DNA from: a virus | IMG/VR virus record: IMGVR_UViG_3300020057_001232 | Coordinates: 1-64,000 of that record | Reading direction: 5' to 3' (one strand) | Length of the DNA stretch: 64,000 bases | Part shown: positions 14,701 to 23,142 of the stretch, piece by piece | Position numbering within the stretch: position 1 is the stretch's first letter | Layout: each line of letters opens with the position of its first letter | Made by a program: the position numbers and the translations under genes | The notes under the pieces: generated by a model | The model's database searches: none | Told to the model about the DNA's origin: nothing | The model's input: only the letters and a program-made list of their open reading frames with translations

Positions 14701-17416
14701 GACTGTGTTCCACAGCATAAACTGGTCGTCCTTTAGAATAGGCTAGAGATTTTAAAATTTGCCATTTGGTAACTCTCTTGAACATGCCGTGGTTTTCACC
14801 GTGAAGTGCGTTCCTATCCGCAAGATGAGCCATCCGCAAATAGCCAAGCCTTTTCTCGACATACTCAGGATTTTGTGCCCGCTCCAGCATATGCTCTGCG
14901 GCGTGTGCGGCGTGTGCGGCGGCTGTCATACCTTGAAGGTTTTCAACTGCGTTATTAAGTTTATTACCGTCGATGTGATGCACATGCTCAGGCATGTCAC
15001 CATGGACTTCTCGGTAGATCAACCTGTGTTCTCTAATTTCCCGATCTCTCGAATGTAAACGCCCGTAGCCTGATGTTGTCGATCTTCCTAGAGCTAGTAA
15101 TGACTGGTTGACCACTAGATCTTTAGCTTGGACATAAGAACCGTCGATAAGACGGACTCTGTGCTCGGGTGTCACATCGAGATAGCCGACATGCTTCCTT
15201 CCCTGACCTAACCAGTGAATCCGTACAACCTTCTTAAACCCTGTTTTTCCAGCCCAAAGAACCTTCTTAACCCTAAGGTTAAGCTGATCGTCGTAGCAGT
15301 AGACTAGATCACCTTCCTTGATCGACTCTATAGGAAGCCCCTTTGGTGCTTTGGATACGTCTCTTACGCAGTCGATCAACGTGCCTTCGGCTACGCAAAG
15401 CCTGCCCGTGGCTGTCCCATGCAGGTTGTAGGAGGCACGAACCCGAGAGTCTATGCTGTCGCCTTTCGGGTTACGGATGAAACCTTCCATGCTGTCAAGG
15501 TACGCCGTGCCTAGCTTTTTCAGCTTGCGGTATTCGCTTTCAAGCTTGAGTGCATTGTCTTTAAAGATGGGCGTGCCGTCTTTGTCGTCCATCCGAACCG
15601 GAACGCCGTAGACGGAAGCATATTTCTCTTTGATCGTCGGCGTGTCTTTGTAGACAACGGGCAAGGCGTAGTTCTCTAAAAACCCAGAGTCGAGTTTGCC
15701 TTTTTTGGTCTTCTTCGAGAACTTAATCGGCTGAAGCTGCAAGAAATCTAAAAAGAACAACTCTTGTTGGTCTTGCTTGTTGAGGTCAAGCTTAGGTAGT
15801 TCTTCTTCCTCGTCGAAGCTCCAAAGGCTTTCATACTCGGCTGCGTTCTTAGACTTGCCACCAATCTCTTCTTTGTAACGCTTACGAAAGTCTAAAACTT
15901 CCGGCAGAGTTTGCAGATCGTTTTCAATTTCTTTAATACGGTTCCAAATCGGAGAGTCTTCGCTTTGGAGGTAGCCGAGGTGCTCAGGCTTTACCCAAAG
16001 ACCGTTGCATTCCATGACGGCGACGGCACGGCTAGCAGGGAAGTAGTAATGCTTCTGAAATTTGCGGAGAAGCTTTGCAGCTCCCTCAGGCTGAATCACA
16101 GATAGCTCTTGTTCTTTACGAGCTACAGCTTTGGTCAAGATCGTATCGGAGCCGCCGTAAGTATAAAGCTGATCGAGACGCAGCTCTTCAAGCGACCCGT
16201 CGCCTCTCTTCTCAAGGCTTTCTTCCTCAAAGAGGAAGTTAAACATTTCGACGCCTAAAGTTTTAAGCGAAAACGGTGAGCCTGAAAGCTGACCGGCTAA
16301 CTCTTTCCGGTTCTCGTCAAGCCAGTGCATCCCTAGCATCGTACACCACCACGGAATGCAGCCTTTCTTCTTAGGTATGATCTTCATCAACCCGTAGAGG
16401 ACCGAAAGGTCGAACTTGATGTTGTGACCAATGAACCACAAGATGTTGGTCTCTTCCGGCGTCGAGTTGATTAAGCCATTCATCCGCTCGGCGAGCTGCT
16501 TCTTCAGAACCGGATCGGCAAAGAGTGGCTTTTCCCTATGCTCGATAGGAAAGACCGTAGCCTCGCCGTGGACATGGCTAAATTGCCACGTCAAAAATTT
16601 GTTATTCCACACACGGTTCAGTCCTTCGGTTTCGGTGTCGAAGGCAACTGTGGACTTTTCTTTCAAACCACGCCGCAAAAAGTCTAAGTAGTCAAAAACA
16701 TCTTTGACTGTTTCAAGCGGGGTGATCTTTTTTATCTCGATTGGTTCAGGTAAAACTCTTTTCAACCTTGGCATGAAGTGGCTAGCCAAGTGTAAAGCGT
16801 CTTCCTTTAAGAAGCGGACGCTAGCGGGGGCTGCTACGACGGTTCCCGGTGCAATAGCCACAAAGACTTTAGTCGTGAAGCCACCTTCAAAGATCATCGT
16901 GAAGGTTTTACCACGTAAGTTTTGAAAGTTTTGCTCTTGCTTAGGCGGTAAGTCTTCCTTGTTAATGGCGTGATCGTACAAATTTTTGAAAACAGAAGCC
17001 CCAAATGCACACAACATTTCGGGTTGGTGAAAGAGAAGCTCCTTTAGAAAATGTGAAAAACACAAGTTAGCTTCGAAGACTGTCGGCTTTGCCTTTTCTA
17101 AGTATGCCCGGAAGGTTTTTGTGACATAATAAGGAACACTCAAAGCCGTTAGCTCTATGAAACTCGCAATGAAGACTTCGTGCATGATTTTGCCTGCGAT
17201 GTGGCAGGCAGGCGTGCGGAGGTCGGACTCGTCTTGGGTCACGTTGTCGGTGACGAAGAAGATCCGTGCTTTCGGACGACCAGTGAGGAAACCTTGCGAC
17301 GGCACCTGCTTACAGGTTTGAAACTGAGGGCAGTTGTCCTGTTTGCAGTTCGGCTCGCTAGTGGAGTGCTTCTTGCGAAGGCTTTTTGCAAATTCTTCAA
17401 CTTTCCAGTTAGCCAT
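11795..17416 (-). CDS. polA: Family A DNA polymerase with UDG-like and exonuclease domains, two inteins
   Basis: 1873 residues before splicing and about 1023 after. Residues 1-225 resemble family 4/5 uracil-DNA glycosylases, with N-terminal cysteines (NCPQFQTC) as in Fe-S members. Residues about 240-450 are a 3'-5' exonuclease with all motifs: FDTETEG, GHNIKFD and YTYGGSDTIL. The polymerase has TATGRL, motif A QGDYKTAEVRW, O-helix RQAAK/CITFGLLFGM and motif C VHDSC. Intein 1 (residues 674-1012) splits TATGRL from SGSNPNLQQLP; intein 2 (1134-1644) splits RQAAK from CITFG. GGAG lies about 10 bases upstream of ATG 17416. It should be the replicative polymerase. Confidence 0.95.
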   Translation of the reverse strand: MANWKVEEFAKSLRKKHSTSEPNCKQDNCPQFQTCKQVPSQGFLTGRPKARIFFVTDNVTQDESDLRTPACHIAGKIMHEVFIASFIELTALSVPYYVTKTFRAYLEKAKPTVFEANLCFSHFLKELLFHQPEMLCAFGASVFKNLYDHAINKEDLPPKQEQNFQNLRGKTFTMIFEGGFTTKVFVAIAPGTVVAAPASVRFLKEDALHLASHFMPRLKRVLPEPIEIKKITPLETVKDVFDYLDFLRRGLKEKSTVAFDTETEGLNRVWNNKFLTWQFSHVHGEATVFPIEHREKPLFADPVLKKQLAERMNGLINSTPEETNILWFIGHNIKFDLSVLYGLMKIIPKKKGCIPWWCTMLGMHWLDENRKELAGQLSGSPFSLKTLGVEMFNFLFEEESLEKRGDGSLEELRLDQLYTYGGSDTILTKAVARKEQELSVIQPEGAAKLLRKFQKHYYFPASRAVAVMECNGLWVKPEHLGYLQSEDSPIWNRIKEIENDLQTLPEVLDFRKRYKEEIGGKSKNAAEYESLWSFDEEEELPKLDLNKQDQQELFFLDFLQLQPIKFSKKTKKGKLDSGFLENYALPVVYKDTPTIKEKYASVYGVPVRMDDKDGTPIFKDNALKLESEYRKLKKLGTAYLDSMEGFIRNPKGDSIDSRVRASYNLHGTATGRLCVAEGTLIDCVRDVSKAPKGLPIESIKEGDLVYCYDDQLNLRVKKVLWAGKTGFKKVVRIHWLGQGRKHVGYLDVTPEHRVRLIDGSYVQAKDLVVNQSLLALGRSTTSGYGRLHSRDREIREHRLIYREVHGDMPEHVHHIDGNKLNNAVENLQGMTAAAHAAHAAEHMLERAQNPEYVEKRLGYLRMAHLADRNALHGENHGMFKRVTKWQILKSLAYSKGRPVYAVEHSHVTDFATFKKKCSDVGVDLKAVALRYSDYGYLSRGVIAKASRVADIDTGARRLKIGFRKLKTLFEFYGIRRNHIVTKIEYLDVPVNVYDLEVEDEHNFIANEICIHNSGSNPNLQQLPAGKIKLAKEVKNMFQAEPPSMRFPNGTCLIQGDYKTAEVRWAALFSQDKNLISIFSESAKLIEAAINDDSISDGDFAAAGLLADLHRRTASLMFGMPAEKVSKEMRQAAKCLVGSTLLYTSKGVLKIEDLVGDKDDSKWVQMLAGMQVKSRNGIADILAVNHKWVNSTVVIETELGNTLEGDADHPLIVWRDCALTEVTLKDIREGDLLVIPREGGLWAETSPEIAELTPKTFFSETVFCRICDGQFGNLNQHLRVHNLTTDDYKKLNPGTPLQSEAQVEKRLKSLLGSRHHANVPKLPTKMSPALARILGYMVAEGDTQNWIFAASREGSQELLADFQHCVESCFGYQLRYRHYSYSGNSIGRLPSKVGRYLEHVGLEKSYSSTKSVPDIIFRSTREEVINFLRAYFEGDGTVKNNAVVVMSASKKLMTDIQQLLFNLGMVSVLFSEEHTTPVGREVRTYYGLRLRVRDAAVFARTVGFVSANKQTKALAVSDCRSFDGIYGLDALLRRLREKYKTDCRGTYFKIGDEKVKFGTRITTNGLTEITYNWLDKNLYVLAALKAWSEEEGNEVANDINWLYKTKAYLAPVTRKVVKEERQKVYDIEVADSSHTFTAGGVTSKNCITFGLLFGMTVKTLCQRNGWSPEEGEEKMKAYFSAFPDLETYLKEIPKLAKEKGYVETFMGRRRRLDHLFSLNEWKFQTDADRKAMNSSIQGQSSDAGTIGMFTFMQHIFDNNLEDRWLVQNIVHDSCLVQAPLEDVRLILPIMKQCFVADMQKYIEDHWNCNLAIPIEMEFEIGLKYGDLTPWDGRRKSLDALMTSIENQADEMWKSAPVPSVRKPSKALDLVSYER
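12485..14017 (-). other. Intein 2 in DNA polymerase, LAGLIDADG type (511 aa)
   Basis: Begins with Cys (CLVGSTLLYTSKG) and ends with Asn before the extein Cys (GVTSKN/CITFG). A block B-like segment is present (EGDADHPLIV). Two LAGLIDADG-type helices are seen (ILGYMVAEGDT and LRAYFEGDGTV), so a homing endonuclease is likely. A C2H2-like zinc finger (FCRICDGQFGNLNQHLRVH) lies between the splicing and endonuclease parts and may aid DNA recognition. It sits in the conserved O-helix, a classic intein site. Confidence 0.9.
14381..15397 (-). other. Intein 1 in DNA polymerase, HNH type (339 aa)
   Basis: Begins with Cys (CVAEGTLIDC) and ends HN before extein Ser (ICIHN/SGSNPN). Block B is DVTPEHRVRL. 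An embedded HNH motif (HVHHIDGNKLNNAVENL) marks an HNH homing endonuclease rather than LAGLIDADG. Splicing residues are intact. Confidence 0.9.
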
Positions 17417-17523
17417 CTGCTGGTACTCCGCTCTGAGGGTTGCAATCTGGTGTAGAGTGTCTTAGAGTCTACCTCAAGAACAATCGTGTGCCAATCTAAC
17501 TAACATCGAAAAGGGTGGACCCT

Positions 17524-17799
17524 ATGCAGGGCAATGTTATCCAGATGCCGACCTATAGCCAATATACCGACCGTGCAACGGGCTGGAACGCCATCGCAGG
17601 CTCCGATGTGCAGCGCCAGCGCAAGATCACACGCTACATGCTGTGCGTAAATCATGCACCAAATACCGACGCCAAAGAGCGTGCTGTAGTGCTCGCAACT
17701 AAAAACACCAGAACGGATTGGCAGCTCTTCGCAAAAGGCAAACCTCGTGATATGGTCGTACTCTTCGAGAGTTTAGATTCCAACAACGAGCTGCGATGA
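17524..17799 (+). CDS. Hypothetical protein, 91 aa
   Basis: A small soluble protein without a recognised family. Its middle, MLCVNHAPNTDAKERAVVLATK, is beta-like. ATG 17524 is preferred over GTG 17515 because AAGGGTGG sits just upstream. It is divergent from the polymerase gene and 22 bases before the helicase gene, so it starts the plus-strand replication operon. Confidence 0.65.
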   Translation: MQGNVIQMPTYSQYTDRATGWNAIAGSDVQRQRKITRYMLCVNHAPNTDAKERAVVLATKNTRTDWQLFAKGKPRDMVVLFESLDSNNELR

Positions 17800-17821
17800 T
17801 GGCACGCAGAAAGGTCTCTTC

Positions 17822-20482
17822 ATGCGTAAGTGGACGCACTACTTCCCTTTCCCTGAATTTCGTCCACATCAAGAAGAGACCCTCTTTCGCATAATTGATG
17901 CCTTAGAGAAGAAGCGTTTCGTTATCCTGCAAGCACCCTGCGGCTGCCACGCCAAAGGCACCCCCATTCTTCTCTACGACGGCAGCCTCAAAGCTGTAGA
18001 AGAGATCGTCGTCGGCGACGTTTTAGTCGGTCCTGACAGCACCCCAAGAAAGGTTCTAGCTCTCCACCGTGGTCGAGATGTTATGGCTAAGATCACGCCT
18101 CTCAAGGGCGAGCCTTTCGTCGTTAATCAAGGACATATCCTTTCGCTACAGCGGTACGGGATGAAAACCGACAGAAAACGCCGTGCAGATTGGGGCGGAG
18201 ATAACAGAGTTACAAACATCTCTGTTAAAGACTATCTACAAGAAAGCAACAATTTTAAGTACGTCAATAAGCTTTACCGTGTACCTGTTACGCACTGGAC
18301 ACCGGCTGCTCTTCCAATTCCACCTTATCTACTTGGTGTCTGGTTAGGTGACGGAACTTCTAACAAACCCGAAATAACAAATGCAGACGACGAAGTTCTA
18401 AGTGCATGGTCGGACTTTGGGGAAAGTTGGGGCTTATCACCTAAACGTGTATTGAACACGGCAAACTGTCCGCAGATTTATTTAAGTAAGGAGGACGCCC
18501 CGGTCAACAAGCTAGTGCAAACTTTAAAGTCTTTGCAAGTTTGGAAAAACAAACACATACCAGGGGCTTACCTCACCGCCTCAACTGAACAGCGACTAGA
18601 ACTACTTGCAGGTCTTATAGACACTGATGGTCACTGTAGTAGTAACACTTTCGACTTTATCTCAAGCAAGCCAGCACTAGCCGATGGTGTCGTTTTCCTG
18701 GCTCGCTCTCTAGGCTTGGCTGCATATTTAAAAATATGCCAAAAGCACTACGTAAAGGATGGTGTTAGAAGTGTTCCGAAAACGTACTACAGGGTCTCCA
18801 TAAGCGGTAACCGCGATATAGTTCCTTGCCGAGTCCTTCGTAAAACCGCTACTGAGCGGCTCCAACAAAAGAGTGTTCTCAGAACATCTTTCACCATCGA
18901 GTTGCTCCCAGAAGATGATTACTTCGGCTTTGAAGTAGACGGCGACCACCTCTACCTAATGGGTGATTTCACTGTCACACATAACAGCGGCAAAAGCTCG
19001 ACGGCGTTAGGCATCGCCCACTACTACGACTCGGCTTACTTAGCCACCGTTCAAAAGCAGCTCCAAGACCAATACGTAGAAGAATACCGAGAGGACATCG
19101 CCCTCCTTAAAGGTAAGTCTAACTATGTCTGTTCGCATTTCTCCAAAGCCCGGCGAGAAGTCAACTGTGCGTCGGCGTCGTGCGGTCTTAACGTCAGCGG
19201 GCGTAACGCCAAACTAGTGCGGGAAAACTGTGAAAGTAAGGGCTCGTGTGCTTACATCAACGCTAAAAACCACGCCATCGCTCACCCTAGGACGCTGCTT
19301 AACTTCAGCAACCTCTTAGCCTTCAGCAATATCGTGTTGGAAAACGGCGAAAAAATCTTACCGTTCCGCAAGATCTTGATCGTGGACGAAGGGCACAAGC
19401 TTGAAAGCGAGCTTTACAGCTTTGCAGAAATCAGCTTCACCGCTGGTATGTACGAAAAAGTGCAGGCGTTGTCAGAAGAACTCCACATGCAAATCCAAGA
19501 GTGGAGCAAGATAGGCACCGTCGAAAACTTGCCATCGCTGCCCTCCGTTAAGGTCTTTGCCGAAAACCTTTTAAAAGAAATCAACGAGTATCTTACCTCC
19601 GTAGGAGGCGTAGACGACCTCCCCGCCGACGAAGTGCGGCAAGTTCCTACGCTTAGGCAAGAAGCTGAGAAGATTTCGACCTTTTTAGCCGACGTAAGCA
19701 GCAAGACCGGCAACTGGAAGGTCAAACCTGCGGTCGGCGGCATCTCGGTCTGCCCTCTGCACGTTGACCATCTCCATCAAATGGCTTTCTCTACGGCTGA
19801 AAAAGTCTTGATAATGTCAGGCACAATTTTAGACCCTAAAACATTCGCCAAAAACTTAGGCATTAAAGAAGAAGACTACGAATACATCGAAGTGCCTTCT
19901 ACATTTCCACCGGAAAACAACATCATCATGAGCTACCCCGTAGGTAGCATGGCTCATCATAGCATCAAAGAGACGTTTCCACGGCTTGTCAAAGCTTTGA
20001 AGTTAATCGCCAAAAAGCACGCAAACGAAAAAGGTGTCATCCAAACTTTCAATTACCGCATCTCCGAGATGTTGCAAAAAGAGTTCGGCAAAGATCCCCG
20101 CTTTCTATTCCATACAAGAGAGACTGATAAAGCTGCGCTGTTAGATATTCATTTTAGATCCAAAGAACCCACGGTATTAGTCGGTCCTGGGTTTAAAGAA
20201 GGTGTAGACTTCAAAGGTCACCTTTGTACGTGGCAAGCTCTCTGCAAAATGCCGTGCCCTGACCTCAAAGATCCCATCGTAGCTGCAAGGCAACGCCTAG
20301 AAGCTGCTTGGTACGATCTTTTGGTGGCTATGGATATTATGCAGATGCTAGGTAGACCAGTGCGGTCTGAAACTGACAAAGCGTTTCAATACGTTTTAGA
20401 CAGTTACTTTCCAATCTTCTATAAAAGAAACCGTAGGCTCTTCCCTAAAGAATTGCAAAAGTCTGTCTTCATAGCGGAGTAG
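17822..20482 (+). CDS. dinG: DinG/XPD-like Fe-S helicase with P-loop intein
   Basis: 886 residues, about 539 after splicing. The mature protein begins HYFPFPEFRPHQEETLF, a Q-motif-like start. The Walker A APCG/SGKS is split by the intein. The cysteine cluster for a 4Fe-4S centre lies after residue 440 (YVCSHF, NCASASC, CESKGSC). Motif II is IVDEGH, and the C-terminal helicase motifs include VLVGPGFKEGVDF and QMLGRPVR. DinG-like enzymes unwind DNA 5'-3' and resolve D-loops, R-loops and forks. The ribosome site is AGAAAGGTCTCTTC. The gene ends with TAG. Confidence 0.93.
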   Translation: MRKWTHYFPFPEFRPHQEETLFRIIDALEKKRFVILQAPCGCHAKGTPILLYDGSLKAVEEIVVGDVLVGPDSTPRKVLALHRGRDVMAKITPLKGEPFVVNQGHILSLQRYGMKTDRKRRADWGGDNRVTNISVKDYLQESNNFKYVNKLYRVPVTHWTPAALPIPPYLLGVWLGDGTSNKPEITNADDEVLSAWSDFGESWGLSPKRVLNTANCPQIYLSKEDAPVNKLVQTLKSLQVWKNKHIPGAYLTASTEQRLELLAGLIDTDGHCSSNTFDFISSKPALADGVVFLARSLGLAAYLKICQKHYVKDGVRSVPKTYYRVSISGNRDIVPCRVLRKTATERLQQKSVLRTSFTIELLPEDDYFGFEVDGDHLYLMGDFTVTHNSGKSSTALGIAHYYDSAYLATVQKQLQDQYVEEYREDIALLKGKSNYVCSHFSKARREVNCASASCGLNVSGRNAKLVRENCESKGSCAYINAKNHAIAHPRTLLNFSNLLAFSNIVLENGEKILPFRKILIVDEGHKLESELYSFAEISFTAGMYEKVQALSEELHMQIQEWSKIGTVENLPSLPSVKVFAENLLKEINEYLTSVGGVDDLPADEVRQVPTLRQEAEKISTFLADVSSKTGNWKVKPAVGGISVCPLHVDHLHQMAFSTAEKVLIMSGTILDPKTFAKNLGIKEEDYEYIEVPSTFPPENNIIMSYPVGSMAHHSIKETFPRLVKALKLIAKKHANEKGVIQTFNYRISEMLQKEFGKDPRFLFHTRETDKAALLDIHFRSKEPTVLVGPGFKEGVDFKGHLCTWQALCKMPCPDLKDPIVAARQRLEAAWYDLLVAMDIMQMLGRPVRSETDKAFQYVLDSYFPIFYKRNRRLFPKELQKSVFIAE
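17945..18985 (+). other. Intein in helicase P-loop, LAGLIDADG type (347 aa)
   Basis: Begins CHAKGTPILLYDGS and ends FTVTHN before extein Ser (SGKS). Two LAGLIDADG helices are visible (LLGVWLGDGTS and LLAGLIDTDGH). Insertion inside the Walker A loop makes helicase activity wholly dependent on splicing. Confidence 0.92.
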
Positions 20483-20487
20483 TTGAC

Positions 20488-20991
20488 GTGGGTAAGATAA
20501 TCGTTCTAATAAACGTTTTTTTGGGGGCATTCGCCTTAGCCTGCCTAACGTCCTTTTTCAAATTTGCTCCCGCTTACAGCGAAGTCCTCCAAGCTGCGAT
20601 CTTCTACGCCGAAGTTGCTTTAACACTCGGCATCCTCGTCCAAGGCTGTCTCTTCATATCAACGTTAGCACTCAGCCATGAAGACCTCTCTAACCAAACC
20701 GTTTTCCAGTCCATGGTCAGAAGGCTTACGACTTACCGTAACAGTAGAGCTTGCCTCTTTGGTCTGTGGTTTCTCATCACAATCTTAGCTCTAGTAGCTT
20801 CCGACTGGTGGCTTTTGAGCGTGGCAGTCGCTAGCCGTACCCTCAGTTGGCTCATCGACATCCATACGGAAATTCTCTATGAGAAAAGAGGTTTGGATCT
20901 GAAAAGCATCAAACAAGATCCCGCCATTAAATACCTTCTTGAAGACTACAAGAAAAAAGACCGTTCAAAATCTGAGAAAACTGAAGTCTAA
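20488..20991 (+). CDS. Multi-pass membrane protein, 167 aa
   Basis: Three or four hydrophobic segments (about residues 4-24, 36-60, 92-118) are followed by a charged cytoplasmic tail ending KKKDRSKSEK. The start is GTG, 6 bases after the helicase stop. No family is recognised. It could be an inner-membrane accessory of the infected cell. Confidence 0.65.
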   Translation: MGKIIVLINVFLGAFALACLTSFFKFAPAYSEVLQAAIFYAEVALTLGILVQGCLFISTLALSHEDLSNQTVFQSMVRRLTTYRNSRACLFGLWFLITILALVASDWWLLSVAVASRTLSWLIDIHTEILYEKRGLDLKSIKQDPAIKYLLEDYKKKDRSKSEKTEV

Positions 20992-21044
20992 AAAGATTAC
21001 TAGTATGGACCTCTTTTACTTTTCGCTCAGCCGAGGGTGCCCTC

Positions 21045-21476
21045 TTGATCGTCCCCACAACCCGCTACGTCATCAAAGTCGAAGCGAAACAGACAATTCT
21101 CCGTAGCATCGCTAAAGGTCTGCTTAAAAAAGCAGCAGTCTCTTTGCTTGCTGTTGTTTTGTCCATGGCGGCGTCTAAGGCTCGGGCATCGGACTTCAAT
21201 TCGAAGCTAAGCACTTACGCCAAAGAGACTACGGCTACCATCTACGAAGAGGGTAACTACAAAGAGATCAAGATCGAAACATCCGGCACGAAAGACAAAT
21301 TCGATGTCGTAGTCAAGAATTTGGCGACTGAAGCCTTCATTACGCTCACGATCATCCCCGGCACCAAGACCAAAATCACGGAGAAAGCCTCCGGTGAAAT
21401 AGACTGGAAGACACGCCTTTGGGCAGATGCTCTTAAGACCTCTTGGGAAGACTCCGCTAAGGAGTTCGCCAAGTGA
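21045..21476 (+). CDS. Putative secreted protein, 143 aa
   Basis: The N-terminus has a long basic region and a hydrophobic core (AVSLLAVVLSMAASKARA), consistent with a signal peptide cut after ARA. The mature part is beta-rich with no known domain. The start is TTG 21045, preceded by GAGGGTGCCC, which is acceptable but weak. The last four bases overlap the GTG of the PcfJ-like gene. The N-terminus TTRYVIKVEAK resembles the short motif seen on other proteins here. Confidence 0.55.
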   Translation: MIVPTTRYVIKVEAKQTILRSIAKGLLKKAAVSLLAVVLSMAASKARASDFNSKLSTYAKETTATIYEEGNYKEIKIETSGTKDKFDVVVKNLATEAFITLTIIPGTKTKITEKASGEIDWKTRLWADALKTSWEDSAKEFAK

Positions 21477-22954
21477 GGCTAGTTAAGCAGAAATACACCG
21501 TCGTCACGGCGGGGGTCTCAAGCGAAGTCATGGAGTCCATGTTCAAGTCTTACGAAGGCGAAGCGAAAGACTACGCAAGTAAGCTGCTCAAGGCTTGGAT
21601 ACCGGTCCTCTCCAATAAAGAGCAAGTCAAATGGGTTGCCAAAAGACTGCGGGCTTTCTGCGACCGTAAGTTTTTCAAAAAAGAAAACCCGCTCGCCGAC
21701 GACTACGTAGCACTCTACGATCTCTTCGGCAAATTCAGGGACACCAAAAAAGATGCCGAAGAGAGTAAGTTCAAAACTCTCAAAGCTCTGAAGTTCGCAC
21801 CCGACGCTACCCCAGAAGAAGCCGTCAATGCGATCAAGCAGGCTTTCAACGATGCCTTCGACAGAAGCAAGTCCAGTTTAGTGGACACTTCGTCAGGCGA
21901 GCCCGAGACCCTCATCAAATTCCCGAACGGCTACGAGTGGCAGATCTTGCCTGATTCTTCTTGTGGAAACGAAGGTGAAGCAATGCGTCATTGTGGGAAT
22001 TCGGATGGACATCCAGACGACAAGATGCTGTCGTTACGCGAGCCTGTGAAAAAAGGCGGCAAGCTTCTTTGGCGTCCGCATCTCACGTTTATCGTGAACA
22101 ACGGGTTGCTTACGCAGATGAAGGGCAAAGCAAATCAAAAGCCTGACAAGAAGTACCATCCATACATTATTGCCCTTTTGAAAGACCCCATCGTCGAAGG
22201 CATTATCGGTGGCGGCTTTGATCCGCATAATAACTTCGCGCTCAACGATCTCGCCAAAGAGACGCAGAAGAAGTTGATTTCTGAAAAGCCAGCGCTTGAT
22301 GACCTAGATGAGCACGAGTGGTCAGAAGGCAATATCAACATGCTTAAAGACTACATCCCAAAGATGTTCCGTCACAGTGGCAAGGGTGACGACCTGAAAG
22401 CCGAGTCCTACGATGACGCTCTTGACGAGTTTGTGCTCTTCGAGTCCACACTTGGCGAGAATTTCAAAGCTATGGTCCCACTCCTTGAAAGAGGAGATCT
22501 TGACCAAACGATGTTCGACCGGGGAGGGAAACAAGACGCCGACTTCATGGATAAGTACGTACAGACGGAGATCTTACCAAAAATCCCCAAAGCCGCTCTC
22601 ATGAGATTGTTCAAGAAGTATAAGGCGACTGACATCAAAGATCTGTCTAATAAACTAGAACCAGACTTTCTACGTTCGCTTTGGGAGGCAGGATTTAAAC
22701 TTGAGGCGTTCCACTCCGCAGTTCGTCGTTTTTTCAAGCATACCCCTTACCTTGAAGTAGATGAGCCTCTAACTGGAAAGTCCAAACTGCGGCTCGCCAT
22801 AGGCTTGGACTCGGTGATAGATGCGATGCAATCCAATAAGCACCACGTAAAGCCCACTCTCAAAACGTTTTGGGACATTGCCACATTAGAAGGCATCACC
22901 GACAAGTTCATTGACCTAGTAAAGGTCAGAGAATTTTTGGCTCACGGTGCTTGA
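21473..22954 (+). CDS. PcfJ-like protein A, 493 aa
   Basis: The central part (about residues 140-260) has the core of PcfJ-like proteins: EAMRHCGN with His 173 and Cys 174, MLSLREPVKKG, PHLTFIVNNG and MKGKANQKPDKK. It shares these blocks and the N-terminus (RLVKQKYTVVTA) with the protein at 34566-36164, so the two are paralogues. PcfJ proteins are known from conjugative plasmids and phages, but their biochemistry is unsettled. GTG overlaps the upstream stop (GTGA). The C-terminal 230 residues are helical and not recognised. Confidence 0.7.
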   Translation: MRLVKQKYTVVTAGVSSEVMESMFKSYEGEAKDYASKLLKAWIPVLSNKEQVKWVAKRLRAFCDRKFFKKENPLADDYVALYDLFGKFRDTKKDAEESKFKTLKALKFAPDATPEEAVNAIKQAFNDAFDRSKSSLVDTSSGEPETLIKFPNGYEWQILPDSSCGNEGEAMRHCGNSDGHPDDKMLSLREPVKKGGKLLWRPHLTFIVNNGLLTQMKGKANQKPDKKYHPYIIALLKDPIVEGIIGGGFDPHNNFALNDLAKETQKKLISEKPALDDLDEHEWSEGNINMLKDYIPKMFRHSGKGDDLKAESYDDALDEFVLFESTLGENFKAMVPLLERGDLDQTMFDRGGKQDADFMDKYVQTEILPKIPKAALMRLFKKYKATDIKDLSNKLEPDFLRSLWEAGFKLEAFHSAVRRFFKHTPYLEVDEPLTGKSKLRLAIGLDSVIDAMQSNKHHVKPTLKTFWDIATLEGITDKFIDLVKVREFLAHGA

Positions 22955-23005
22955 CTCCAATTCGGTTCTCTGGTGTAATCACAGTACAGCAATCAAACAC
23001 ATCTT

Positions 23006-23114
23006 GGGTGTCGGGAAGAGGATAGAGACTTGCAGCGGTAGCGCTCGCCTAAGAAGCGACCCTACTTATGCCTCTCTCGCTTTAGCAGATCACTAAAGCA
23101 CCTTCCCGGCACCC
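23006..23114 (+). ncRNA. Structured RNA upstream of the RT-like gene
   Basis: The ends pair perfectly: GGGTGTCGGGAAG (23006-23018) with CTTCCCGGCACCC (23102-23114), 13 pairs with one wobble. Inside are AGCG-GTAG-CGCT (23034-23045), CGC-CTAAGAA-GCG (23046-23058) and GCTTTAG-CAGATCA-CTAAAGC (23079-23099, 7 perfect pairs). The result is a four-helix, cloverleaf-like RNA. It lacks a T-loop and is not a normal tRNA. It ends 28 bases before the RT-like start codon. Both a partner RNA for the polymerase and a Y-RNA-like role are possible. Confidence 0.6.
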
Positions 23115-23142
23115 ATCTCCACTTTTAAGAAGCCATCGTCCA

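Noticed and set aside
20480-20504. TAG readthrough of the helicase by the CUA tRNA
   Set aside because: Readthrough would add only five residues before TAA, so there is no sign of a functional extension.
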